Source of the DNA: Streptosporangium canum
GTDB taxonomy: Bacteria; Actinomycetota; Actinomycetes; Streptosporangiales; Streptosporangiaceae
Assembly: GCF_900113865.1 (NCBI RefSeq)
Contig: NZ_FOQY01000005.1
Location: 245,388-309,387 of the forward strand
Direction of reading: 5' to 3'
Length of the DNA stretch: 64,000 nt
The notes beneath the pieces were generated by a model. That model was not told the origin of the DNA and did not search any database. It was given only the letters and a program-made list of their open reading frames with translations. The number at the start of each line of letters is the position of its first letter. Position 1 is the first letter of the stretch. Shown in pieces: positions 1 to 7,994 of this stretch. The position numbers and the translations under genes were made by a program.

Positions 1-2
1 TC

Positions 3-203
3 GGTTCCTCCTCGTCCGGATACCGACGATCCTCCACCTACGGCGACCCGTATGGGGTGGCCGAGCTGTCGGGTTCCGACGCCGGGAGGGTCCTGCTCGG
101 CTGGACCGACGCCCCGGCCCGGCCGCAGTACCAGAATCCAGGAAAACCCTGTGGCCTCATGCCGCTCCTTGCTCCTTCCCCTCGCGATGGTGTTCCTGCG
201 TGA
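3..203 (+). other. possible 3' end of a truncated reading frame
   Basis: A frame entering from the left edge stays open to a TGA at 201-203. It has G/C-rich third positions and reads like a Ser/Gly/Pro-rich C-terminus. It would overlap the end of the convergent membrane-protein gene by about 47 bases. I recognise no family, and it may be chance openness in GC-rich DNA. Confidence 0.2.
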
Positions 204-2130
204 TCCATCCCTTCCCTTCCGCGGCGATTCCCTCCAGGACGTGCAAGGTACGGCGGAGGCCCGAAGCGTCCTGCGTCGCCTCGGACACCGTTCCGGGCTC
301 TTCTCCTTGCTGAAGCTCCTCCGGCCCCGGATCGGTCCCCTCGACGTGAACTTTCTGACCGTTGACGAGCGCAAGCTCGAATGTCTGCTCCCCGTTGTCC
401 GACTGGCTCACCCGTACGGCCGCGATCATGTCGAAGCGATAGTTGGCCCGTCGCTGGACGTGAAACGAGCCCTGCTCGAAATCGAGCGTGATAGTGAGCT
501 CGCGCACTCCGTCCGCGGTGAGGAGGAACATGAGGAGCCGGTATTTCTTGTAACGCCAGGGGCCACGCAGCACTCGTGCGCGTGCGCTTGAGGAGGCGGG
601 CGTCTCGATGAAGGCGTGGGTGATTACATCACTCATCTTCAGCTCGTAGTGCCGCAACGCCTCGTTCAGCAGCACTTTCCGGTCGTAGTCCAGCCAGTCG
701 GCCATTTCCCGGTCCTTGGGCTTGTCGGCCAGCTTCGCCCGCCACCGGGCGAAGGCCGCATCGTCTCCCTCCTTCGCCTGTTTGCTCTCCGCTTCGTCGG
801 CGGCGTGCCGGCGGTGTTCCAGGATGATGCGCAGCCAGGCACGGAAAGCGATCCATCCACACGCCAGTACGAGGAGTGCCGAGCGAGCCGCGCTCAGTGG
901 ATCGGCCGCTACCGCGCCCCCTACCGCCCAGAACCCCCCGACGACGAGAGCGGTCAACCCGAGGACCGTCACTGCTTTTATCGACGGAGGCGTGGCGAGC
1001 TCCTCGCGGTAGCTCCAGAGCGCGCCCCTCTCCCAGCGGTCCTTGACTTCGCCGGCCCGATATCGGATCAGCCAAGCGATCTTCTCGACGCCGATCCTCC
1101 TCTCCCGATAAACATCGACCACCTCGTCACGCATGCTCCTGCGGATCCCCGCCGTCGCGGCCAACCAGATATCGCGCTCGACACCGCGTGGAACGTATTT
1201 GGCGAAGTAGTAATCGAAGCGATGGTCCACCTGCCGCGTGAAGCCGCCGGGCGACGCGTTGGTTACGCGCTGCCGGGGTGTCCCGTACTCCCTGTCCTTC
1301 GCACGGCGCCGTACGACGCGAAAGCGCCACTCCACGCCGTCGCGCGCACCGAAGAAGCCGCCGACGATGCTCAGCAGGTAGGCGGGGAGTGCGGAGATCT
1401 GGCCTCCCTGGGCCAGTAGGTAGCCGATGTGAACCGTCGCCACGGCGAAGATGGCCGTCGCCGCCACCGCCTGGATCCAGGTGGACGGGGGGATCGCGGG
1501 TGGCTGCGACTCACGGCGCTGAGGCCTGGCCGGATTCGGCTGAAAGAACTTCCGGACCCGGTCTACCCGGTCACCGGCCATGCGGTTCTCTTTGGCCAGC
1601 TTCCATGCCTGGTGCCAGACCTGGTCCTTGAGTGATCCTTCAAGGAAGGACTCCAGATGGCGCAGGATCAAGGCACGCCGACGGGCTCCGAGCGCGTCGA
1701 CCTCCTTCAGGAGGATACGGCTGTCCGCCTCGGATTTTCCCGTGGAGTCCAGGAGACGGTGAAGGACCTTCAGTCCCTCCGCCCACTCGTCGTCACCGGT
1801 GATGTGCCGTCTGCTCTGCGCGTTCCGCAGCGCCGCGGCCTCTTCCTTGGACAGTTCGCGCCGCGTCCTGCCGCTCACCAGGGCGAGCAGGCGGTAGAAA
1901 CGGACCCTGTCGGTTTGGTAGTCGGCCATGAAGGCCTCATTGATGAGCCGCCACGCCCGACCGGTCATGTCGCCGTCGAGGCACCGGACACCGGTCTCGA
2001 ACTTCTCCTTGGGCGAGGTGTCCGCGAACGTCATGTAAGTGTTGACATCACCATGGACCGTTCCTGCCTGCGATCCGACGTACGCGGAACCATCGGCGAT
2101 GTTCGTCGCGGAGGCATCCGGTTCCGTCAT
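157..2130 (-). CDS. four-TM membrane protein with N-terminal VGSQAGTVHG motif
   Basis: The product is 657 aa. An N-terminal cytosolic region (about 1-215) begins with a short glycine-rich motif VGSQAGTVHG (18-27) followed by a helical domain. Two hydrophobic pairs lie at about 218-262 and 384-432, separated by a charged loop. A soluble C-terminal domain (about 450-657) is rich in beta-type sequence. The ATG at 2130 overlaps the TGA of the upstream nucleosidase gene as ATGA, which fixes the start and implies translational coupling. I recall proteins with this kind of N-terminus in many actinomycetes, always uncharacterised. The same short motif occurs in the upstream gene product, which suggests the two proteins interact or are regulated in the same way. 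A role as membrane effector or sensor of the cassette is inference. Confidence 0.8.
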   Translation of the reverse strand: MTEPDASATNIADGSAYVGSQAGTVHGDVNTYMTFADTSPKEKFETGVRCLDGDMTGRAWRLINEAFMADYQTDRVRFYRLLALVSGRTRRELSKEEAAALRNAQSRRHITGDDEWAEGLKVLHRLLDSTGKSEADSRILLKEVDALGARRRALILRHLESFLEGSLKDQVWHQAWKLAKENRMAGDRVDRVRKFFQPNPARPQRRESQPPAIPPSTWIQAVAATAIFAVATVHIGYLLAQGGQISALPAYLLSIVGGFFGARDGVEWRFRVVRRRAKDREYGTPRQRVTNASPGGFTRQVDHRFDYYFAKYVPRGVERDIWLAATAGIRRSMRDEVVDVYRERRIGVEKIAWLIRYRAGEVKDRWERGALWSYREELATPPSIKAVTVLGLTALVVGGFWAVGGAVAADPLSAARSALLVLACGWIAFRAWLRIILEHRRHAADEAESKQAKEGDDAAFARWRAKLADKPKDREMADWLDYDRKVLLNEALRHYELKMSDVITHAFIETPASSSARARVLRGPWRYKKYRLLMFLLTADGVRELTITLDFEQGSFHVQRRANYRFDMIAAVRVSQSDNGEQTFELALVNGQKVHVEGTDPGPEELQQGEEPGTVSEATQDASGLRRTLHVLEGIAAEGKGWITQEHHREGKEQGAA

Positions 2131-3284
2131 GACAAGCCCTGGGCCAGGCCGATGATGATCGCCAGCTCCGCGGCCAGCTCCGCCACGTCGCCGATGAGCC
2201 CGCGCAGCTTCTTGAGCGCCAGCGTCAGCGTGCCCCTGCTCTGTGGCGTGTCCGTCTCCAGCGCCTTGTCGGCCACGGCGAGCTCCACTTCCGCCGCCGC
2301 GTAGGTGTCTTCGTCCAGGTGGCCGGCGGCCCGCGCCCGCTGGAGCCGGGTGTGGAAACCGGCGAGCGCCTCCGCCAGATCGACCGGCGGGGAGGGCTCC
2401 GGGGCGATCCGGATTCCGCCGTACACGGTGCCGGCCTGTACTCCCACCCGCGCGTTCCCCTTTGCGACGTTCCTGGTCGTCTCGGGCATCGCCAGCTCCC
2501 TCGTCTCCGTTGTCGTGCGCTGAGCGCTGTCTCGCGCCTCGGCGGTCAGTTCCTCGGCCAGGGACACGGCGAACGCCGCCGCGTTGGCCACCGCTCGTTG
2601 CTGCCACCGCTCTCGATCGGTGGTCTCCTTGGTGCCGTCGGCCCAGTCGCTGATGCCCCGGACCACGACCACCGGCAGCGACCGGTTCAGGTGCCCGGCA
2701 TGTGCCACACCGGCGCCCTCCATCTCGATCGCCTGTGCGTCGTTGTAGTGCTCCCGGATCCAGCGAGCGTGCGCGGAAACCCTGGAGTTCAGCACCACCT
2801 CGCCGGCGGCGATCGGCCCGAAGCGCACCTCGCAGTCCCGGTTGCCGGTGGGAAGAGCGCGTTTCCAGGAGCCGCTACGGGCGATGTGCCGGGCGATCTG
2901 GTCGGCGCTGTGCGAGATCTCCCAGCCGCGGGGGCGGCTCTTGAGCCCGTCATCCTCGCTCGTTCCGCCGTGGTAGGCGTAGACGCGCGTCGCCACCACC
3001 ACGTCTCCGAGGGCGATGTGGGAGTACAGGGCACCCGCCACACCCACGAAGAGCAGGGCGGCCGGCTTGAACGCGTTGATGGCGCGTTCGGCCAGCACCG
3101 CCGCGGCCTGGTTGCCCGTGCCCACGTGGGCCAGGGCCACCCGGCAGTGGCCGTCCGCGAGCCGGCCGACCTCGAAGCGGGTGCCCTGCGGATGCCAGTG
3201 TGGACGTGGGTCGACCAGCTTCTCGAGGACCGCCTGATACTCCAGGTCCAATGCTGTGAGGATCACGATCGGGGGGCGGTTCAC
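2127..3284 (-). CDS. MTA/SAH nucleosidase-like protein with extra C-terminal region
   Basis: The product is 385 aa. Residues 1-245 form a purine nucleoside phosphorylase/MTA-SAH nucleosidase domain. The expected catalytic features are visible: Glu15 in LDLEYQ, the EMEG motif at 187-190, and Asp213 in GISDWAD. This family cleaves the N-glycosidic bond of adenosine-type nucleosides. Residues 246-385 are additional: a VGVQAGTVYGG motif (280-290) matching the downstream membrane protein, then Ala/Leu-rich helices. The GTG at 3284 is preferred because GAAGGAG lies a suitable distance upstream; a nearer ATG at 3289 runs into a stop after two codons. The gene overlaps the downstream gene and sits 1 base after the NUDIX gene. 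The added region argues against simple housekeeping methionine salvage. Nucleosidase domains also serve in bacterial conflict systems, so a nucleotide-signal role is possible. Confidence 0.85.
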   Translation of the reverse strand: MNRPPIVILTALDLEYQAVLEKLVDPRPHWHPQGTRFEVGRLADGHCRVALAHVGTGNQAAAVLAERAINAFKPAALLFVGVAGALYSHIALGDVVVATRVYAYHGGTSEDDGLKSRPRGWEISHSADQIARHIARSGSWKRALPTGNRDCEVRFGPIAAGEVVLNSRVSAHARWIREHYNDAQAIEMEGAGVAHAGHLNRSLPVVVVRGISDWADGTKETTDRERWQQRAVANAAAFAVSLAEELTAEARDSAQRTTTETRELAMPETTRNVAKGNARVGVQAGTVYGGIRIAPEPSPPVDLAEALAGFHTRLQRARAAGHLDEDTYAAAEVELAVADKALETDTPQSRGTLTLALKKLRGLIGDVAELAAELAIIIGLAQGLS

Positions 3285-3285
3285 G

Positions 3286-4014
3286 TCATTGCTCCTTCGC
3301 GTTCGACGACTCGGACGGCCGGACCATCGGTGGGTACAAGACCTCGCGCCGGCCCGCTTTGAACAGCCGGGCCGGCCGCCCGGTCGCGGACTTCCGCGCC
3401 GAACCGGCCGGGATGATGAATCCATCGGTCTTCTGGACCTTGCGATAGAAGTTGCGGGGATCGAGCGGGATCCCCCACACCGCCTCGTACACCTCCTGAA
3501 GCTCGGTGATCGTGAAGATCGGCCCGCAGAACGCCGTCGCGAGCGCGGAGTGCTCAAGCTTGACTCGAGCGCGTTCGACACCGTCCTCGACGATCCGCCG
3601 ATGGTCGAAGGCGAGCTCCAGGTCTCCGGAAAGCACGTGATCGACCGGTTGCCATCTGGCGTCGGCCGCGTCCGTTCCGGCGGTCGGCTCCGGCAGGCGC
3701 GGTGCGATCGCCAGATAGGCCACCGACACCACCCGGCCGCGCGGGTCACGGCCGGGCGCGCCGTACACGCCGGACTGCTCCAGACGCAGGGTCTCGACGT
3801 CCAGGTCGGCCTCCTCTGACAGCTCCCGGTGAGCCGCGGTGATGAGGTCCTCCTCGGCGTGCTGAAGAAAGCCGCCGGGTAGCGCCAGATCGCCCTTGTA
3901 CGGCTCGACGCCGCGCTCGACGAGCAGCACCTGTAAGCGCGACTCACGCAACGTCAAGATCACAAGGTCGACGGTGAGAAGAACGGGGGGCGGCACCCAG
4001 CGGTCGTCGGTCAT
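3286..4014 (-). CDS. NUDIX domain protein with C-terminal winged helix, NrtR-like regulator
   Basis: The product is 242 aa. An N-terminal NUDIX domain carries a box starting PGGFLQ and ending RELSEEADL (about 46-71). It has one more residue than usual between the glycine and the first glutamate (G-x6-E), so hydrolase activity is uncertain. The C-terminal part (about 150-200) includes LDPRNFYRKVQKTDGF, typical of the winged helix of NrtR-type regulators. Those regulators sense ADP-ribose or related NAD metabolites. It is the first gene of a three-gene minus-strand operon, and a 23-bp palindrome overlies its promoter, suggesting autoregulation. The ATG at 4014 follows a -10-like hexamer by six bases, so a leaderless transcript is likely. 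Confidence 0.85.
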   Translation of the reverse strand: MTDDRWVPPPVLLTVDLVILTLRESRLQVLLVERGVEPYKGDLALPGGFLQHAEEDLITAAHRELSEEADLDVETLRLEQSGVYGAPGRDPRGRVVSVAYLAIAPRLPEPTAGTDAADARWQPVDHVLSGDLELAFDHRRIVEDGVERARVKLEHSALATAFCGPIFTITELQEVYEAVWGIPLDPRNFYRKVQKTDGFIIPAGSARKSATGRPARLFKAGRREVLYPPMVRPSESSNAKEQ

Positions 4015-4020
4015 ACGACG

Positions 4021-4050
4021 AGACTAGCTTTTTGTCAGAGTGACAGAAAG
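4021..4050 (-). promoter_or_regulatory. leaderless promoter and palindromic operator of the NUDIX operon
   Basis: An inverted repeat CTTTTTGTCA-N3-TGACAGAAAG (4028-4050) has arms matching at 9 of 10 positions. On the minus strand a TAGTCT hexamer (4026-4021) sits six bases before the ATG at 4014, the spacing of a leaderless actinobacterial promoter. The palindrome would then cover the spacer and -35 region. It is the obvious candidate operator for the NrtR-like protein it precedes. Confidence 0.55.
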
Positions 4051-4159
4051 AGGTGTCACGATGCCGTTTTCGAATGCCTCTGCTGTCGCCGCCGGTCCGC
4101 CGTGGGCCGAGGTGCGATCCGCCCTGCTGAACCACGCCTCCCCTGGGTGCGGCCTCGGG

Positions 4160-4792
4160 TCAGCGGCGGGTGAGGGTCCAGGGGCCGTCGGCCTTGACGG
4201 TGACCAGGCGAGTGCCGGTGGGCAGCAGGGCATTGCCCTTGTAGCCGCCGATCTTGTTGAACAGCAGGTCGCCGTAGAAGCCGACGCGGGTGTAGCCGAA
4301 GACGATGAAGTTGGCCTCACCGTTGTGGGTGGCGCGGACGGTGCGCAGGCCCCGGGTGGGGGAGAGCTTGAGCACCTGGTCGCCGTCGCCGCGGATGGTC
4401 CCGGCACACCAGCAGCGGGCCGTGGTCACCGGCTTGAACCGGGCGGTCCAGGCACCGTCGGCCTTGATCTCCAGCGCCGCGGTGCCCTTGCCGCCGTAGG
4501 TGTTGTACAGCACGGTGCCGTCGTAGGAACCGATGGTGTTGACCAGGAGCTCCGCCTTCTTCCCCGCCGGATTGATCGTGTGAACGATGAAGTTGGCCTC
4601 GCCGTCGTGGCTGAACTCCAGCAGGCCGGGGGCCTTGGTGACGGAGACGCGGATGACCTGGTCGCCCTCGCCGCGGTAGGTCTTGCCGGCGGTGGCGGTG
4701 GCGGTGGCGGTGGCGGTGGCGGTGGAGGCGACGGCACCGGTCGTGAGGGTCGCGGCGGCCAGGGTGAACACGGCCAGGACACGCTTGAACAT
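4160..4792 (-). CDS. secreted protein with two tandem beta-rich repeats
   Basis: The product is 210 aa. It starts with a signal peptide (MFKRVLAVFTLAAATL, cleavage near VAST), followed by an alternating Ala-Thr stretch encoded by a hexanucleotide repeat. Two homologous units of about 80 residues follow. Each contains G(E/D)GDQV, a GEANFIV segment, a LL(V/F)N(T/K)IG(S/G)Y segment and a final KADG(A/P)W. Such units occur in secreted actinobacterial proteins of unknown function; a binding or cell-surface role is a guess. AAAGGAG lies well placed before the ATG at 4792, which also begins the signal peptide. The gene appears monocistronic. Confidence 0.8.
   Translation of the reverse strand: MFKRVLAVFTLAAATLTTGAVASTATATATATATAGKTYRGEGDQVIRVSVTKAPGLLEFSHDGEANFIVHTINPAGKKAELLVNTIGSYDGTVLYNTYGGKGTAALEIKADGAWTARFKPVTTARCWCAGTIRGDGDQVLKLSPTRGLRTVRATHNGEANFIVFGYTRVGFYGDLLFNKIGGYKGNALLPTGTRLVTVKADGPWTLTRR
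4691..4726. repeat. hexanucleotide microsatellite in the secreted-protein gene
   Basis: Five perfect copies and one imperfect copy of GGTGGC, read on the plus strand. On the coding strand this gives alternating Ala-Thr codons just after the signal peptide. Copy-number change would lengthen or shorten the linker without a frameshift. Confidence 0.9.
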
Positions 4793-4915
4793 GAGGGACT
4801 CCTTTATCGGGGTGGGGCAGGGGACATCCGGCCCCGGCCGGCCGCACACGGTCGGCGGGCCGTACGGCCGGGGCCTGCGGAGGAAGCTCCGACAGGACTG
4901 TGGAACCGGGAAAAG

Positions 4916-5764
4916 TCAGGCGGCCGCAGGGCGCTGGTGCCAGGAGGACAGGAAGGAGGAGACGAGACCGCCGGCCCGGCCGGTGGCGTCGAACCTCTCG
5001 GTGACCGCTCGGCGGGCGATGGAGGCCAGCGAGTCGGCCGCCTCGTTGAGCAGGTGCCCCGAATGCCCCTTGACGTGCTGGACGGTGAGCCCGTCCAGCT
5101 CGGCGACGTGCTCGGCGAGCCGGACCAGGGCCGGCGGCCCGTTCCGCCGGGGCCGCAGGTCGTAGCCCTCGGGCAGGTGCTCGGTGTCACCGCGCTGCCA
5201 GGCGTGCAGGAAGCTCAGGGCCCGGAGACTGTCCACCAGCAGGACGTCGGGCCTGCCCACGGCCCGGAGCAACAGGTCGACCGCCCGAAGCTCGTTGACC
5301 AGGACCTTGGAGGGGCCGGTGGGGTCGTGCCGGTCCACGCTCCAGCCGCGCAGGCCCCAGCAGCCCTCACTCGTGACGTAGCCGATCCCGCAGATCCTGC
5401 TCTTCCAGCTGGCGTCGGTGGCGGCTGTCAGCGGTCCCGCCGTGGCCCAGTGTCCCGCCACCCGGCCGTGGTTTCCGGGCACGCCTCTGACCGACCGCAG
5501 GCCTCCGCGCCCGCATCCGGCCGCGTGCGAGGTCAGCCGGGCACTCCGTTCCGCGGCGGTGAGCAGCCGCCCGGCCGCCGGGAGGTCTCCGAAGGACGCG
5601 GCACTGAAGGCGAGGCGGACGGAGTCGCAGGCGCTCTCGCAGTCTGGGCAGCCGGGGCGGCGTGTCGCGTAGAGCTTGAGCGCCTCGGCGCGGGTCACCA
5701 GGTCGCCAGGGAGCAGCGCGATGCCTGCTCGGAACTCGTCGATGCGCATGGGGGAGGTGATCAC
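4916..5764 (-). CDS. RNase H-fold protein (RNase HI-like)
   Basis: The product is 282 aa from the GTG at 5764. The C-terminal half has the RNase HI acidic set: Asp117 in AATDASW, Glu158 in VNELRA, Asp178 in LLVDSL and Asp244 in NEAADS, plus the VKGHSG motif. It should cleave RNA in RNA-DNA hybrids, or act on a related nucleic-acid substrate. The N-terminal 110 residues are extra. They hold a Cys-x2-Cys-x3-Cys cluster (39, 42, 46), possibly metal binding. GGAAGG lies upstream of the GTG. An in-frame ATG at 5749 is an alternative, and a more distal ATG at 5809 lacks a ribosome binding site. It lies tail-to-head with the secreted-protein gene and divergent from the methylase operon. Confidence 0.75.
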   Translation of the reverse strand: MITSPMRIDEFRAGIALLPGDLVTRAEALKLYATRRPGCPDCESACDSVRLAFSAASFGDLPAAGRLLTAAERSARLTSHAAGCGRGGLRSVRGVPGNHGRVAGHWATAGPLTAATDASWKSRICGIGYVTSEGCWGLRGWSVDRHDPTGPSKVLVNELRAVDLLLRAVGRPDVLLVDSLRALSFLHAWQRGDTEHLPEGYDLRPRRNGPPALVRLAEHVAELDGLTVQHVKGHSGHLLNEAADSLASIARRAVTERFDATGRAGGLVSSFLSSWHQRPAAA

Positions 5765-5921
5765 GAGCCATCGTTCCTTCCGCTGATGGTGCAACGTGGC
5801 CGACGCCATTCAGTAGAGCACGTGTTGATGGAATCAACCAACTATTTCCGCGACATTGCTCAGAGAAGACTCCTCGCGATAGGGTCCGGTTTACATCGGG
5901 GTTCTTTGGAAGGCGGCCGAC

Positions 5922-7994
5922 ATGCGGCGAGACGTCCAGGTGACCGCTGCCGACATCGCGCGGCTGGCCGGAGTGGGCCGGGCGGCGGTGAGCAACTGGA
6001 GACGCCGCCACGACGACTTCCCCGAGCCGGTCGGCGGCACGGCCACCAGCCCGGCCTTCGCCCTGGGGGAGATCCGGACCTGGCTGCTCTCCCATGGCGA
6101 CAACAGGGAGCTCCCGCCCGACGAATGGCTCTGGCAGGACCTGCGGGCCGTCGCGGACGACGACGAGCTCGCCGGCCTGATCGCCGACCTCGGCGCGTTC
6201 CTCGTCTACACGCACCGCAGGGGCGGTGACTGGACGGACCTCGCGGCCGGCGACGACGCGACCGTCGCGGCCGAGCTTCCCGGAAGGGTGCGCGAGGTCA
6301 TCGGAGCCTTCCCCGCGTCCCTGGCCGCCGACGCGGTGCCCCTGATCCGTTCCGTCGCCGCACTCGCCACGGAGCGCGGCGCCCCGGACGCCTTCGAGTT
6401 CCTGTGTGAACGCTACTTCGAGGTGCACTCCCGGCGGGTCTACCTCACCCCACCCGAGATCGTCGCGCTCAGCCTGGACCTGGCCGGGATCGACGCCCGG
6501 ACCGGTGCTCGGGCCGTCCACGACACCGGGAGCGACATCCGGAGCGACGCGGGCTCCGACGCCTGGACCGTCTTCGACCCCGCCTGCGGGGCCGGCGGCT
6601 TCCTCGTCGGCGCGCTGGATCGTCTGCCCGGGGCCAGGGTCACCGGCCAGGACGCCGACCGGACCACCGCCCGGCTCACCGCCGTACGGCTCGCGCTGCG
6701 CACCGAGAACGCCGACATCCGCACCGGTGACTCCCTGCGCGCCGACGCCTTCCCCGGCGAAACGGCCGACGTGGTGGTGAGCAACCCGCCGTTCAACGAC
6801 CGGGGCTGGGGCTACGAGGAACTGACCGCCGACCCCCGCTGGGAGTACGGCCTGCCGCCCCGGATGGAGTCGGAGCTCGCCTGGGTCCAGCACGCGCTCG
6901 CCCATCTCAAAGCCGACGGCATCGCCGTCCTGCTGATGCCGCCCGCCGTCGGCAACCGCAGGTCAGGCCGCCGGATCCGCGCCCAGCTCCTGCGCCGCGG
7001 CGCACTGCGCGCCGTCGTCGCACTCCCCGCGGGCAGCGTCCCCAACGTCGCGGTCGCCCTGACCCTCTGGGTCCTGCGCAGACCCGCCGAGGCCCGCACC
7101 CCCAGCCACGTCCTGATGGTCGACACCTCAGCACATCCGGACGACTACGCCGAGGTGGCCGTCGTGGCCTGGCGGGAGTTCGCCGAGGGGCGCGAGCTGG
7201 ACGAGCCCGGGGTGAGCCGTTCGGTCCCGCTCGTCGACCTGCTGGACGACGAGGTCGACCTGACCCCCGCCAGATACCTGTCCACGGCCTCCGAGGACCT
7301 CTCGCCCGAACGGGTCACCGGGGCTCGCAACCGCGTGGTGGACCTGCTCCGCGTCCTGGCCGAGCTGGTCCCCGTCACCACCACCGAGCCTCGGGATCTC
7401 GCCCTGGTGCCACTCTCGGAGCTCCTGCGGCGCGGCATGCTCACCGTCCAGCAGCAGGCCCCGACCCGTCCGGGTGAGACCTCGGAGGTCCCCGACGACT
7501 CAGCCGTCCTCACCGCCGAAGACGTCATCGCGGGCAGACCGGCCTCGGGGAAGACACCCGAGCGCGCGGTGCAGCGGGAGATCCTCACCCGGCCGGGCGA
7601 CGTCGCGGTGCCCCAGATCGTGCGCTCACCCGTCGCGAGAGTGCTCACCCAGGGCGGCGCCGTACTCGGCACCCACCTCCACCTCCTGCGGCCCGACCCG
7701 GAGACGCTCGACCCCGACTTCCTCGCGGGTTTCCTCTGCAGTTCCAGCAATCTGCGGCATTACAGCTCCATGTCCACCAATATTCGGGTAGACGTACGGC
7801 GTGCGGAGGTGCCGTTGCTGCCGATCGAGGAGCAGCGGGCGTACGGCGAGGCGTTCCGGCGCCTGGCGGCGTTCGAGTCCGCGCTGCGCCAGGCGGCCGA
7901 GCTGGGTGAGAACCTGATTCAGCTGACAGCCGACGGCCTGACCCACGGCAGCGTCCGGCCGTGTAACGACAACGATGTGAAGGGAAACCCGTGA
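5922..7994 (+). CDS. HTH-containing N6-adenine DNA methylase with C-terminal HsdS-like region
   Basis: The product is 690 aa. It has an N-terminal helix-turn-helix (about 8-30, DIARLAGVGRAAVSNWRRR) and an N6-adenine methyltransferase core with SAM motif DPACGAGGF (219-227) and catalytic NPPF (288-291). The C-terminal region ends with an LPIEEQRAYGE segment like that of HsdS target-recognition domains. GGAAGG precedes the ATG by eight bases. The stop overlaps the GTG of hsdM (GTGA), so the two are co-translated. It is not a duplicate of hsdM: sequence and domain order differ. It could be a stand-alone modification enzyme carrying its own specificity region, or a regulator of the locus through its HTH. 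Confidence 0.85.
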   Translation: MRRDVQVTAADIARLAGVGRAAVSNWRRRHDDFPEPVGGTATSPAFALGEIRTWLLSHGDNRELPPDEWLWQDLRAVADDDELAGLIADLGAFLVYTHRRGGDWTDLAAGDDATVAAELPGRVREVIGAFPASLAADAVPLIRSVAALATERGAPDAFEFLCERYFEVHSRRVYLTPPEIVALSLDLAGIDARTGARAVHDTGSDIRSDAGSDAWTVFDPACGAGGFLVGALDRLPGARVTGQDADRTTARLTAVRLALRTENADIRTGDSLRADAFPGETADVVVSNPPFNDRGWGYEELTADPRWEYGLPPRMESELAWVQHALAHLKADGIAVLLMPPAVGNRRSGRRIRAQLLRRGALRAVVALPAGSVPNVAVALTLWVLRRPAEARTPSHVLMVDTSAHPDDYAEVAVVAWREFAEGRELDEPGVSRSVPLVDLLDDEVDLTPARYLSTASEDLSPERVTGARNRVVDLLRVLAELVPVTTTEPRDLALVPLSELLRRGMLTVQQQAPTRPGETSEVPDDSAVLTAEDVIAGRPASGKTPERAVQREILTRPGDVAVPQIVRSPVARVLTQGGAVLGTHLHLLRPDPETLDPDFLAGFLCSSSNLRHYSSMSTNIRVDVRRAEVPLLPIEEQRAYGEAFRRLAAFESALRQAAELGENLIQLTADGLTHGSVRPCNDNDVKGNP

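Noticed and set aside
4040-6229. Very long plus-strand open frame with a GTG start
   Set aside because: It runs antisense through the secreted-protein and RNase H genes, has Gly/Ala/Arg low-complexity translation, and both minus-strand genes have family features. High GC keeps the opposite frame open.
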